Positions 51,830 to 61,000 are shown, counted from the stretch's first letter. The stretch is 64,000 nt of DNA from Bacillota bacterium (GCA_029007725.1 JAQXIJ010000046.1:26993-90992); one strand, 5' to 3'. The notes: a model not told the origin generated them from the letters alone. Numbers and translations: made by a program.

Positions 51830-54412
51830 TTAATCGTCAAGGCTGTCGATCAGACCGTATTTAACCTTAACCCTGTCAAGTTTTTCACACATCGGCTCTG
51901 CTCCAAACCACAGAAAAAACGCTGTTGCCAACGCGTGCACAAGGTCAAACGGCAATCCCATAATATACGATGCCGCTATCATCTGACGTGTAGGATTAGG
52001 TTGCCACATAATGACCGATGCCGGATTCATAATTCCTCCGTAAATAATAAGTGTTGCCAAAAATCCAAAAATACACAGTTCAATTTTTGTCTTTCTCAGA
52101 ATGCCCTTTCTGAATAAAATTCCGGCAATAAAGCCGATAATTCCAAACGAGAACATTTGCCACGGTGTCCATGGTCCCTGACCGAAAAAGCAATCTGACA
52201 CAAATCCAGTGATCGCTCCGACCAGAAATCCCGCCTCGCCACCAAAGCAGATCCCCGCGATAATAACAACCGCAACAACCGGCTTAAACTGCGGCAGCGG
52301 TGCAAATGCCGCTCTGCCCGCAACCCCGATAGCGCAAAGCACACTGATTATTATGAGCTCGCGCGCCTGCGGCTTTCTGCCCTCAAACACCATCGCAAAC
52401 GGCAGCATTGTTTCAAAAATTATCAAAAGACTTATAAAATAGTACTTTTTGTCGCCAAGATATACCACTCCGACAAAGACCGTAAGCGGAATAAGCAAAA
52501 GAATCATAACCGCTGCCGCAAGCGTTCTTTTCGGCACCTTTCGCTTGGTCTTTGCCGTCTGAATATTTTTTGCTCCAAACTCTCTTTTCGGAATTAGATT
52601 CATTCCGGCAGCAGCTGCAAAAACTATAATCAGCATTTCAATCGCAACGCTGCCCGTTTTGAAATATGAATATATCGCAAGCACAAACAAAACCGCAAAA
52701 ACCGCTCCGAAAATATAATTTTTCCGCGTCAGTCGCTTAGGCTCTTTTTGCCGCGGCACAGTTTTCGGCAGTGAAAGTGCTTCGGCAGGCTCTTTTTCCG
52801 TCTGTGTTTCGGGCAATTTCCCTATCGCTGTCAGAATATCACTGTCCAGTACCACACCCTTTATGTGCTGCCGTGCCATGCGGTTTGCCGCAGTAGTATA
52901 AAAGCTTTTTCCTGCGAAAAATCTTCTTGGAGCGTCCTCTGACACAATCTGCCCATCAAAAAACATCGCGCAGCGGTCGGCATATTTCGCACAAAACTCA
53001 ATATCGTGCGAAACCGCTATTACTGTAACTCCGCTTTTTTTCAGCTGCGCGATAAGCCCTGCCAGTTTTACTTTAAAATTTGCATCCAGCCCTTTTGTCG
53101 GTTCATCAAGAATCAATATATCCGGATCTTGCAAAAGCACCATCGCCAGTGCCGCCCTCTGCTGCTCGCCGCCCGATAAATCGTAAGGGTGCATGTCCGC
53201 AAGGCTGTCAAGTCCGCAGAATTCCATAACTCTTTCTACTCTACTGTCGTCCTTTTCGCCTGCCGCATCGGCAAGGTCAAGCCTTATCGTTTTGCGTGAA
53301 AACAAATCCTGCGGGTTCTGCGGCAGTGCTGCGACACGCTTGCCGTCCGCAACACTCACCTGTCCGCAATACGGCTTGTTTATGCCGCAAATCACCGACA
53401 TTGCCGTTGTTTTTCCTGCGCCGTTACCACCGACTATGGCATAAAACTCACCCTCATCCACGGTAAAGGTCAATCCCTTCAAAACATCAGGCAGATTTTT
53501 TTCGTATCGGAACCATACATCCTTAACCGTAACCGCGGCATCCCCGCGTTCCTGCTCTCTGTCCTCAAAACTGATATTCCCGGACATTTCCGTTTGCGAC
53601 AGCCATTTTCTGCCGTCGCGCACCGTGACCGGGCAGGGGAGCGTGCTTCCCGAAGCAAAATATACTCTCATTGGTGTAGGAAGTGCTGCAAGCATATCGC
53701 TGCCGCTTTCCGCAAGGCTTCTGCCGACCTCCTCCGGAGTACCCTGAGCAAAAATTTTTCCGTTTTCCATAACAACCACCCTATCGGCAAGAGGAAAGGC
53801 TTCTTCAAGCCTATGCTCTGACAAAATTACCGTAGTTCCCAGCTCCTTGTTAATCCTTGAAACCGTCTGCAAAAAATCGTGCGAAGCAATCGGGTCAAGC
53901 TGACTTGTCGGCTCGTCAAGAATAAGTACCGACGGCTGCATAACCATTACCGCGGCAAGATTCAAAAGCTGCTTTTCTCCCCCCGAAAGCTCGCTTACAT
54001 TTTTATGATACCAATTTTGTATTCCGAAATATGATGCCATTTCGGCAACGCGTACTCGGATTTCTTCGGTTGGATATGCAAGGCTTTCAAGCCCGAAGGC
54101 AAGCTCGTGCCACACTTTGTCACACACAATCTGATTATCCGGATTTTGCAGCACAAAGCCGATTTTTTCCGCCTGTACGCGCTGTGAGAGTTCTTTTATA
54201 TCAGACCCCTCAAACAGCACAACACCCGACCTTTTGCCGTGCGGCGAAATTATCGGCTTTAAGCAGCGCAAAAGCGTCGATTTTCCGCACCCAGACCTGC
54301 CGCACAAAACAACAAATTCACCGGGGTTTATACTTAAATTTATATTGCATATTGCTGGGAACGAGCGCTGAGGATAGGCAAAAGTCAGATTTTCGATTTT
54401 AATTTCTTCCAC
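51830..54412 (-). CDS. ECF transporter: two fused ATPase domains plus S-component-like membrane domain (cobalamin uptake)
   Basis: 860 residues in one chain, GTG start at 54412 (GGGAGG upstream). First ABC domain: CGRSGCGKSTLLRCL, LSGGEKQLLNLA, LILDEPTSQLD. Second: GGNGAGKTTAMSVI, LSGGEQQRAALAM, LILDEPTKGLD. From ~residue 570 a membrane part with about ten helices: first four helices, then RELIIISVLCAIGVAGRAAF, GICFGGEAGFLVGAITGF, FGQGPWTPWQMFSFGIIGF and FDLVHALATAFFLWF, which look like an S component. So EcfA, EcfA' and the substrate subunit are one polypeptide. The upstream cobalamin riboswitch and DUF4430 gene point to vitamin B12 or a precursor. Overlaps ecfT by 28 bp. Confidence 0.88.
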   Translation of the reverse strand: MEEIKIENLTFAYPQRSFPAICNINLSINPGEFVVLCGRSGCGKSTLLRCLKPIISPHGKRSGVVLFEGSDIKELSQRVQAEKIGFVLQNPDNQIVCDKVWHELAFGLESLAYPTEEIRVRVAEMASYFGIQNWYHKNVSELSGGEKQLLNLAAVMVMQPSVLILDEPTSQLDPIASHDFLQTVSRINKELGTTVILSEHRLEEAFPLADRVVVMENGKIFAQGTPEEVGRSLAESGSDMLAALPTPMRVYFASGSTLPCPVTVRDGRKWLSQTEMSGNISFEDREQERGDAAVTVKDVWFRYEKNLPDVLKGLTFTVDEGEFYAIVGGNGAGKTTAMSVICGINKPYCGQVSVADGKRVAALPQNPQDLFSRKTIRLDLADAAGEKDDSRVERVMEFCGLDSLADMHPYDLSGGEQQRAALAMVLLQDPDILILDEPTKGLDANFKVKLAGLIAQLKKSGVTVIAVSHDIEFCAKYADRCAMFFDGQIVSEDAPRRFFAGKSFYTTAANRMARQHIKGVVLDSDILTAIGKLPETQTEKEPAEALSLPKTVPRQKEPKRLTRKNYIFGAVFAVLFVLAIYSYFKTGSVAIEMLIIVFAAAAGMNLIPKREFGAKNIQTAKTKRKVPKRTLAAAVMILLLIPLTVFVGVVYLGDKKYYFISLLIIFETMLPFAMVFEGRKPQARELIIISVLCAIGVAGRAAFAPLPQFKPVVAVVIIAGICFGGEAGFLVGAITGFVSDCFFGQGPWTPWQMFSFGIIGFIAGILFRKGILRKTKIELCIFGFLATLIIYGGIMNPASVIMWQPNPTRQMIAASYIMGLPFDLVHALATAFFLWFGAEPMCEKLDRVKVKYGLIDSLDD

Positions 54413-55272
54413 TTGATTTCCTCCCTGATTTCTATTATAACCGGCATAAAGCTCAGCAAAAAGTATGCCGCGGCGGCCAAAACACCGTAGAAATTGACCT
54501 TTTCGCCCCTCATATCGGGGAAAAATCTAAACCGCAGTCCGCCGCGCAGTGCTCCGCAGATAACGCACGCGCTTAAGGCAAGTATATAACAAAGCGCACG
54601 TACATCGCGCCCGTTAAATCTGAAATTTGAATATGCCGTCCTGCCTGGCAGACCGTAGCCGCGGCTTTTCATGCTGTCCGCGGTGTCGATTGCATTCTCC
54701 ATACTACGGGTTACCATTATCGACAATATTTTTATTCCGTTTTTCCCTCGTTGTACGATGCTGCCGCTCGAAGTGTCCCTGCCAATACATTTTTGCGCAT
54801 CACTGACCGCCTTAATCTGCTCTTTAAATTTCGGCACGAACCGCAGTACCATTGACAGAACCAGCGAAAGTGACGGCATAATTCTGCCCGACAGATATAT
54901 AAATTTATCGCTTGTCATAACTCGGTTAAGGCACGCAAAGCGGCATATTACGCTTGCCAGCATAACCGCTGCGGCAATTCCGTACAAAATTGATTCAAGT
55001 GTAAGTGGATTCCCGCTCGGCAAATAGCACAAAATTGTAACGCCTTCGTGACTAAATGCCGGGTTCACCATCGCCGTAACAAGCATCAGCGGCAAAAGAT
55101 ACACAAGATTAAACCGCAGGCTTTTGGCGCCGCCCAGCATTATCGAGTACACAAGTCCCGATACAAGGCTTATTGCAAGGCAAACAGGATTCATGAAAAT
55201 CATTGTGAAAGCAATTACCGCCACAAAGTATAAGAAGTTCACTATCGGGTGATAGTTCTTAAATTCATTCAT
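54385..55272 (-). CDS. ecfT: ECF transporter transmembrane subunit EcfT
   Basis: 295 residues from ATG 55272 (MNEFKNYHPIVNFLYFVAV), a typical EcfT opening that includes the family's HP.V.F start. Five to six membrane helices and the cytoplasmic coupling helices with SIMVTRSMENAIDTADSMKS and the RGYGLPGRTAY motif, equivalent to the ARG signatures that contact the ATPases. Scaffold joining ATPase and substrate domains. Longer upstream frame rejected for lack of family sequence. The ATPase gene starts inside its 3' end. Confidence 0.92.
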   Translation of the reverse strand: MNEFKNYHPIVNFLYFVAVIAFTMIFMNPVCLAISLVSGLVYSIMLGGAKSLRFNLVYLLPLMLVTAMVNPAFSHEGVTILCYLPSGNPLTLESILYGIAAAVMLASVICRFACLNRVMTSDKFIYLSGRIMPSLSLVLSMVLRFVPKFKEQIKAVSDAQKCIGRDTSSGSIVQRGKNGIKILSIMVTRSMENAIDTADSMKSRGYGLPGRTAYSNFRFNGRDVRALCYILALSACVICGALRGGLRFRFFPDMRGEKVNFYGVLAAAAYFLLSFMPVIIEIREEIKWKKLKSKI

Positions 55273-55319
55273 ATTGTATACGTCATCTCCATTGCCAAAG
55301 TGTTCACTCGGAAGCCTCA

Positions 55320-55826
55320 CTACTCATCCTTTTGTGCATCTGCCACAAAATATCCTCCGACATCATTGCCGAGGTCACAGGTATATACCCATTCCACCAC
55401 GTCGCCCTCCTTTAGGCGGTAGCGTGAGCATCCGTAGTTAGGAAACCAGCCGTTCACCTTATACATCCAGCCCGAAAGCTCACCGCAGTCAAATTCATAA
55501 AGATTCGCAATCCCCTCTATATAGGCGCTGTTATAAATCGGCGTATTATCGCTTTTTTGCGGTTTGTTTTCCGCCGTTTCATTTTCTCCGGGTTTCTTTA
55601 TCGACTGCTCCGCCTCGGGCGGCGGTGACGGCACAAAAGCCGTCATCTGTGGAGTTTCCTCCACTGCGTGCAGCTCTTCCGGTTGCGGCACAAAAACCGT
55701 CATCTGCGGGGTTTCCGACACACTCCAACCATGCAGTGACGGCGCGTTTCCGCCCCACCAATAGACAAATGTCAAAATCAGAACACACGCCGCGACAGAT
55801 ATTATTCTGTTTTTGTGTTTTTTCAT
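55320..55826 (-). CDS. Exported DUF4430 protein (transcobalamin beta-domain-like)
   Basis: 168 residues from ATG 55826 (MKKHKNRIISVAACVLILTF). Signal anchor, then a Pro/Glu-rich linker holding a tandem repeat ETPQMTVFVP/ETPQMTAFVP, then a DUF4430 domain: NLYEFDCGELSGWMYKVNGW, FPNYGCSRYRLKEGD, VVEWVYTCDLGNDVGG. DUF4430 is the fold of the C-terminal domain of transcobalamin and intrinsic factor. A long frame runs 5' into the neighbouring pseudogene, but real sequence starts here; its ribosome site is weak. Likely binds cobalamin outside the cell for the ECF transporter. Confidence 0.82.
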   Translation of the reverse strand: MKKHKNRIISVAACVLILTFVYWWGGNAPSLHGWSVSETPQMTVFVPQPEELHAVEETPQMTAFVPSPPPEAEQSIKKPGENETAENKPQKSDNTPIYNSAYIEGIANLYEFDCGELSGWMYKVNGWFPNYGCSRYRLKEGDVVEWVYTCDLGNDVGGYFVADAQKDE

Positions 55827-55829
55827 AAA

Positions 55830-56921
55830 CAACTCTTCGTTCCACCCCTTGTGACTTACAAACTTTATAATATAATGTGCCGCCGCAACATATCCGCAGA
55901 AGCAGTCACTCTCCGAAATGTCCGAAAACAGTTCTGCACTGTTAGAGTTATGCCCACAGCGCGCGTCACAATCGTTGCAAACTCCGCTCTTGTAATCGTT
56001 GAATTCGGTGTAAATAATTCTTCCGATATACCGCTTATAATGCTGCGCGATGCAGGCGCTTCTATCTGAATTTTGCATAATTATCATAAATATCCTAAAA
56101 TTTCTTTTACGAAACAATCGGCATTTTTTTGACAGCGGCGTTTTTTCAGTCAGACCTTCCGCTGCCTTTGGGTCGGAGGCGTTCTTTTTTTCAACATCGC
56201 TCATATCATAAAAACGCGTTTTTTCTCCGAAAATCTTTTAAGTGCCGCAAGTGCATACATTCACTGCTCTGCTGACATACGGTTTGCTACGCTTTCGTCA
56301 TAGGTATGGCGAAAACCTGTATCTTTATCGTAGAAAGTCATAAGGTTATCAAAAGCAGTGTGGCCGTTTTTAACAAACCGAGCGTCAGTCATCGGTATTC
56401 CGAGCGCGCACAGTGCAGTTATGACCTGTGAGTCGCTTTCGGAGTTTTCGCCTCCCCAGCTCGAAAATCCGCCGTTTTCATTCTGTGCCTTTGACAAAAA
56501 TTCAAGCGCCACGCTAATAGCTTTTTTCACTCTGTTTTTTTCATAATCCCCAAGCGGAATAAGCAAATTGTAGCCTCCTACATTCTCGGGATTTTTCCCT
56601 ATTGCGGTAAGCGCAAGAATCACGCGCGAATATTCAGTATATTTTTTGTCGTGCAGAACTCCGCCACGGGATTTTGCAAAACTCACCGCATTTTCATAGT
56701 ATTTTTCAAAATAGCTGTCCGGAACCTGCGCTCCGCTTCGCGCAAGTCCAAGCACCGCCCACTCGCCGCCGATAGACGCCACTGTCGAATCCGGAGTTGT
56801 TTCATATATACATTTTGCTGTGGTGTTTATTACTTCTTCAAAGTCCGCGCCGTCATATGCAAACGCCACTTGCGATACAATCATGACAAGCGTAAGCAAA
56901 AATGATGCTGTTTTTTTTCAT
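55830..56921 (-). pseudogene. Broken transcobalamin alpha-domain-like gene with SLH sequence
   Basis: GGAGG then ATG 56921 and an A8 run that puts the signal peptide out of frame; with A7 the product reads MKKTASFLLTLVMIVSQVAF, then a helical (prenyltransferase/squalene-oxidase-type) toroid: SIGGEWAVLGLARSGAQVPD, SQVITALCALGIPMTDARF. An in-frame TGA follows RMSAEQ, then MYALAALKRFSEKK, a shift into FYDMSDVEKKNASDPKAAEG, and in another frame a clear SLH piece SGISEELFTPNSTITRAEFA (about 55,945-56,055), with FSDISESDCFCGYVAAAH after it. At least four lesions. The toroid plus the adjacent DUF4430 protein match the two domains of transcobalamin. Confidence 0.75.
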
Positions 56922-56943
56922 ATTTCCTCCGTTTCGGGCAAAT

Positions 56944-56975
56944 AAAAAAGCCGTGATAAATCAATTTATCACAGC
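56944..56975 (-). terminator. Expression-platform terminator of the cobalamin riboswitch
   Basis: 12-bp stem GCTGTGATAAAT/ATTTATCACGGC (one G-U) then TTTTTT on the minus strand, ~100 bases after the B12 box and 23 bases before the first start codon. A competing hairpin GTGCGG/CCGCAC lies just upstream. Confidence 0.85.
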
Positions 56976-57084
56976 AGAGTTTTCCTGTGCGGTCCGCAAA
57001 TTGCCGCACAAATATATGCTCTTAAAACTATGTTTTTAAGCGCGGCAAAACTATCGCTCCTGCAAAATCGCGTTCGGAAGCGGC

Positions 57085-57290
57085 ATCAAAGCAGGTCTTC
57101 CGGCTTTGTATCCTATAAAGCACTCGGCTTTTCGATTTTATGCACTGCCTTCTCGGTTTCCCAATGACTGACTTTCGTCATCGCACAAAAAACATTCAGA
57201 CACATACGGCGACTGTCAAACGCTCGGGATTCTCACCCAATTCCCTTTTCACCGACCGCACCCGAACGGTGCGGACGACACTTTGTACGG
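57085..57290 (-). ncRNA. Cobalamin riboswitch
   Basis: Reads on the minus strand, between the promoter and the terminator. Seen in order: hairpin CCGCACC-GTTC-GGGTGCGG (57257-57275 area), the conserved GGGAATTGGGTGAGAATCCC (57227-57245 area), ACAGTCGCC, GAAAGTCAGTC and the B12 box AGCCGGAAGACCTGC (57105-57091). These are the core elements of the adenosylcobalamin aptamer. With the terminator it should switch off the uptake operon when cobalamin is plentiful. Ends are approximate. Confidence 0.93.
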
Positions 57291-57308
57291 ATATTCTTTT
57301 TTTGGTAT

Positions 57309-57337
57309 ATTATAACACATTAATGTGTCGTGTGCAA
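57309..57337 (-). promoter_or_regulatory. Promoter of the cobalamin operon with a palindromic spacer
   Basis: Minus strand TTGCAC (57337-57332), 17-bp spacer, TATAAT (57314-57309). The spacer holds a 14-bp perfect palindrome ACACATTAATGTGT (57315-57328) next to the -10, a possible operator in addition to the riboswitch. Confidence 0.7.
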
Positions 57338-57360
57338 TATGCAAAACCTTTCCGCAAATT

Positions 57361-59184
57361 TTATTTATTTGCGCGTGCCTTTGCACGAAGGTCGGTTTTT
57401 AATATTCTTTTTCTCATTCTCAAGTTATTCGGGGTCACTTCCAAAAGCTCGTCATCGGCAATGAAGTCAAGGCATTGTTCAAGCGACAGCTCTCTCGGCG
57501 GAACAAGCTTCAGCGCGTCGTCCGAACCGGATGCTCTGGTGTTTGTTGCGTGCTTTTTCTTGCAGACATTTACGACGATATCCTCAAGCCGTGAGTTTTC
57601 GCCAACAATCATTCCCTCGTATACCTTTACGCCGGCGCCGATGAACAGAGTTCCGCGCTCCTGCGCATTATACAGTCCGTAGGTTATGCTTGTTCCGTCT
57701 TCCCACGCAATCAGTGCGCCGCGCGTTCTCGGCTGAATTTCTCCCTTATACGGCTGATATCCCTCCAGAATGCTGTTGATGATACCAGTGCCCTTGGTCG
57801 CAGTCAGCATCTCACTTCTGTAGCCGATAAGTCCTCTTGACGGAACCATAAATTCAAGGCGCATATATCCCTGAGCTGCCGGCTCCATGTTTATCATTTC
57901 TCCCTTTCGCGCAACCATGCTGTCCATAATAACTCCGGTATATTCCTCCGGCACGTCTATAGTCATGCGCTCGATAGGTTCGCACTTTACTCCGTCAATT
58001 TCCTTATAAATAACAACCGGGTTTGAAACCTGGAATTCGTAACCCTCGCGGCGCATATTTTCAATCAGCACCGAAAGATGCAGCTCGCCTCTGCCCGAAA
58101 CGGTAAAAGCTTCGGTCGAATCGGTTTCCTCTACGCGCAGACTTATGTTTGAATCAAGCTCTCTTAAAAGCCTGTCACGCAAATGTCTCGAGGTTACGAA
58201 CTTTCCGTCCTGACCGGCAAACGGAGAATCATTTACGCTGAAGGTCATGGACAAAACCGGCTCGTCAATTTTTACAAACGGCAGCGGCTCAGGATTTTGT
58301 ATATCGCACATTGTATCTCCGATGTTTATGTCAGTGATGCCCGAAATCGCAACAATATCGCCGGTGCCGGCTTCGTCAACGTTTTTTTTCTGCAAACCGT
58401 CATAGGTAAACAGCTTTACCACTCTTCCGCTGACGTGCTTTGAGTCCGATTTGCAGACGGTGAGCGGCATGCCGACCTTTACGCTGCCGCGCTGAATTTT
58501 CCCGACCGCTATTCTGCCGGTGTAATCGTCATAGTCAATGTTAGAAATAAGCATCTGAAAAGGACCGTTGTCATCACCCTCCGGACATGGAATGTTGTTT
58601 ACAATAAGTTCAAACATTTCCTTTAAATCCTTGTTCGGCTGCTCAGGATTGTATTCCGCAGTCGCCCAACCATCCCTGCCCGACGCATAGATTACGGGCG
58701 TATCGAGCTGTTCCTCCGTCGCGCCAAGGTCAATAAATAAATCCAGCACTTCATCTACAACCTCATACGGACGCGCATTAGGTCTGTCGACCTTGTTGAC
58801 AACAATAATCGGTTTAAGATTCATTGCAAGAGCCTTTGATAAAACAAATCTTGTCTGCGGCATACAGCCTTCGAAGGCGTCAACCAAAAGCAGAACTCCG
58901 TCCGCCATCTCCAGTCCGCGTTCTACCTCACCGCCGAAATCCGCGTGTCCAGGCGTATCGATAATATTAATTTTAACGTCCTTGTACATGAGTGAGGTGT
59001 TTTTTGCAAGAATAGTAATTCCTCTTTCTCTTTCGATATCGTTAGAGTCCATTACGCGTTCTTCGACCTGCTCGTTTGCTCGGAAAATTCCGCTCTGTTT
59101 AAGCATTGCATCGACAAGAGTCGTCTTGCCGTGGTCAACGTGCGCAATGATAGCTATATTTCTAATATTCTCACGTTTAATCAT
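57361..59184 (-). CDS. typA: Translational GTPase TypA/BipA
   Basis: 607 residues from ATG 59184 (MIKRENIRNIAIIAHVDHGK), chosen because TTGGAGG is 8 bases upstream. G motifs: AHVDHGKTTL, DIERERGITI, DTPGHADFGGEVER, NKVDRPNARP. C-terminal TypA-specific part: SRGLIGYRSEMLTATKGTG and the end IVVNVCKKKHATNTRASGSD. Ribosome-associated factor for 50S assembly and stress adaptation. Single gene with its own promoter. Confidence 0.96.
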   Translation of the reverse strand: MIKRENIRNIAIIAHVDHGKTTLVDAMLKQSGIFRANEQVEERVMDSNDIERERGITILAKNTSLMYKDVKINIIDTPGHADFGGEVERGLEMADGVLLLVDAFEGCMPQTRFVLSKALAMNLKPIIVVNKVDRPNARPYEVVDEVLDLFIDLGATEEQLDTPVIYASGRDGWATAEYNPEQPNKDLKEMFELIVNNIPCPEGDDNGPFQMLISNIDYDDYTGRIAVGKIQRGSVKVGMPLTVCKSDSKHVSGRVVKLFTYDGLQKKNVDEAGTGDIVAISGITDINIGDTMCDIQNPEPLPFVKIDEPVLSMTFSVNDSPFAGQDGKFVTSRHLRDRLLRELDSNISLRVEETDSTEAFTVSGRGELHLSVLIENMRREGYEFQVSNPVVIYKEIDGVKCEPIERMTIDVPEEYTGVIMDSMVARKGEMINMEPAAQGYMRLEFMVPSRGLIGYRSEMLTATKGTGIINSILEGYQPYKGEIQPRTRGALIAWEDGTSITYGLYNAQERGTLFIGAGVKVYEGMIVGENSRLEDIVVNVCKKKHATNTRASGSDDALKLVPPRELSLEQCLDFIADDELLEVTPNNLRMRKRILKTDLRAKARANK

Positions 59185-59215
59185 TAAAAAGCCTCCAAAA
59201 AAAACATTACTTTTT

Positions 59216-59244
59216 ATTATAACACTTTTTTCCTGTTTATACAA
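59216..59244 (-). promoter_or_regulatory. typA promoter
   Basis: Minus strand TTGTAT (59244-59239), 17-bp spacer, TATAAT (59221-59216), 31 bp before the ATG. Confidence 0.7.
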
Positions 59245-59331
59245 TAGCAATTATATTCAAATTTTGAAAACAGCTGTCGCAATAAACAGTCAGAATTTAC
59301 GAACAAATCGCAAAAAACATATATTTGTGCA

Positions 59332-59389
59332 CAAAAAAAATGCAAAAATGCACATTTCCAGGCATATTCTGCCGCATATGTGCATTTTT
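59332..59389 (-). terminator. Terminator of the M15 peptidase gene
   Basis: 12-bp outer stem AAAAATGCACAT/ATGTGCATTTTT with an inner GGCA/TGCC hairpin, followed on the minus strand by GCATTTTTTTT. Confidence 0.85.
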
Positions 59390-59404
59390 CACACTTTTTA
59401 AAAA

Positions 59405-60832
59405 TTAATTTCCGAGATAGGTAAAGTGCATATAGTCGCGTAACGTCGTCCACGCGTTTCCGCCCCATTTCCAGCCATATTTTGCAAATGCCTTCACAAC
59501 AGAGCCGTTTTGGGTAATGGAGTATGGGTTTTCGCCCGGCTTCCAAAAACTTCCGGTAATCGCTTTTCCGTTTGAAGCATAGCAGTAATAGTTTTCGTCA
59601 AAATTTATATCAATACAAGTTCCGTAGCTGTGCTGCGAAACTCCGCCAAGAGGAGTTGAGCGCCAACAATAGCCTCCGACATTTTTAATCGGGAACTGCT
59701 CCGGTGAATTGTATATTTCATTAAAAATTTGCGCAACCTCGTCCGCAAGGTTACGGTTGACCGTAAGTGACATTGTGGACGAATATTTTTCACCGCTCGC
59801 TTTCATCTTCCAGACCGGAAAGGATACGGTTGTCATGTTGTATGCGGCGTCAGCTTCTTCAGCAAACGGAACGCCGTCTGGAAACACCCTTGCATACTTG
59901 TCAGTAAGCGACGAGTCGATCTCAACCAGAGCGCTGTTGTCCGCACCGTAAAAAACCTCAATCGGTTCAGAAAATACAGTAGTGTATTCATCAATTTTCG
60001 CGCCGATTATAACGAAATAGTTCTTATTGAATTCCAGCTCCGATGGGTCGATATCGATACTATTTTTTTTGGCCGTCACAGCCTTTACACATTCTCCGTC
60101 CGAGTCCTTTACCATAACCACATATGATTCGACATTATCCGCTGCGCTCCATTCAAGTGCAAGCTTGCCATCAAATGACATACCGTCATATACATTCAAA
60201 ATCTCGGGTTGCCGATAGTTTATCTGATTTTCGGAAAATGTGTCAACCGCCCTGTTTATCACAGCCACCGCCTGCTCGCGCGTTATAGGTGCCTCCGGCT
60301 TGAGCTCTGTATCCGAAACTCCCGACATGAGTTTATATTTAACCGCCTTTGCAAGGTCTGTGCTTGCCCACTGCTGCGAATCTCCAAAATCGGTAAATCC
60401 GCACAATCCCTCAAGCTCAGCTACGGTTATATGAGCGTCACAGCCCGCCGCCTCGACAGCCTTTATAATAATCCTGGCCGCTTCCTGACGAGTAACTGCC
60501 TCGTCCGGCACAAATTCCGTTTCGGTGCGGCCCTTCACAATTCCTGCCGCAAAAGCCTCGCTGACGGCGCGGTTATCAGTATCATAAAACGGAGAATCTC
60601 CGGTTTCTATGTAATCGCCGCCAAGAGCGCGGTAAAGATTCATGACCGTTTCGCAAAGCTGCTGCCTTGTTATACTTCCGCTCATGCTTACCGAAGCGAC
60701 GCTATAGGGGATAAGTCCCGTCCCGTTCGCCGTTTCATATTCCGCCACTGCCCAGTCCGAAAGCTCAGACGCAGACGCCGCTGCCCCAAACGCAAGCACA
60801 GACGCCGCTGCCAGAGCAACAAATTTCTTCAC
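59405..60832 (-). CDS. SLH-anchored M15 peptidase (VanY-like D-Ala-D-Ala carboxypeptidase)
   Basis: 475 residues, GTG start at 60832 after GGGTGAAC. Signal peptide ~1-21. Three SLH-like repeats (~22-210), for example AGIVKGRTETEFVPDEAVTR and SGVSDTELKPEAPITREQ, which bind cell-wall polymer. An Fn3-like region (~215-295) follows, then an M15_4 peptidase domain with the zinc ligands in SQHSYGTCIDIN and the final DYMHF, plus WKWGGNAW. Trims peptidoglycan stems at the surface; a Lys/Ala endopeptidase role is also possible. Neighbouring gene is also SLH-anchored. Confidence 0.9.
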   Translation of the reverse strand: MKKFVALAAASVLAFGAAASASELSDWAVAEYETANGTGLIPYSVASVSMSGSITRQQLCETVMNLYRALGGDYIETGDSPFYDTDNRAVSEAFAAGIVKGRTETEFVPDEAVTRQEAARIIIKAVEAAGCDAHITVAELEGLCGFTDFGDSQQWASTDLAKAVKYKLMSGVSDTELKPEAPITREQAVAVINRAVDTFSENQINYRQPEILNVYDGMSFDGKLALEWSAADNVESYVVMVKDSDGECVKAVTAKKNSIDIDPSELEFNKNYFVIIGAKIDEYTTVFSEPIEVFYGADNSALVEIDSSLTDKYARVFPDGVPFAEEADAAYNMTTVSFPVWKMKASGEKYSSTMSLTVNRNLADEVAQIFNEIYNSPEQFPIKNVGGYCWRSTPLGGVSQHSYGTCIDINFDENYYCYASNGKAITGSFWKPGENPYSITQNGSVVKAFAKYGWKWGGNAWTTLRDYMHFTYLGN

Positions 60833-60866
60833 TGTAGTTCACCCTTTTACCATAATAATTGTTACC

Positions 60867-60895
60867 AGTTTAGCACACATACTATTAAAAGTCAA
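60867..60895 (-). promoter_or_regulatory. Promoter of the M15 peptidase gene
   Basis: Minus strand TTGACT (60895-60890), 17-bp spacer, TAAACT (60872-60867), about 35 bp before the GTG. Confidence 0.65.
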
Positions 60896-61000
60896 TGCAC
60901 ATTTTGTTAAGAAATTGTTAAAACAGGTGTGATTTATGTGCATCCGCACCAACATCTGCACCATTTCCGTATTCTAATATGTTATATATGTATAATTTCG

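Noticed and set aside
55320..56204. Single 294-residue gene starting MSDVEKKNASDP
   Set aside because: The first half is the frame-shifted tail of the neighbouring pseudogene; a fresh signal peptide starts at 55826.
48446..56921. All frameshifts as plain sequencing error
   Set aside because: Not excluded, but lesions fall only in accessory/envelope genes and include a large deletion and several nonsense codons, while ~40 kb of essential genes are clean.
57140..57682. 180-codon plus-strand frame across the riboswitch and the 3' end of typA
   Set aside because: It overlaps a clear cobalamin riboswitch and typA on the other strand; no domain.
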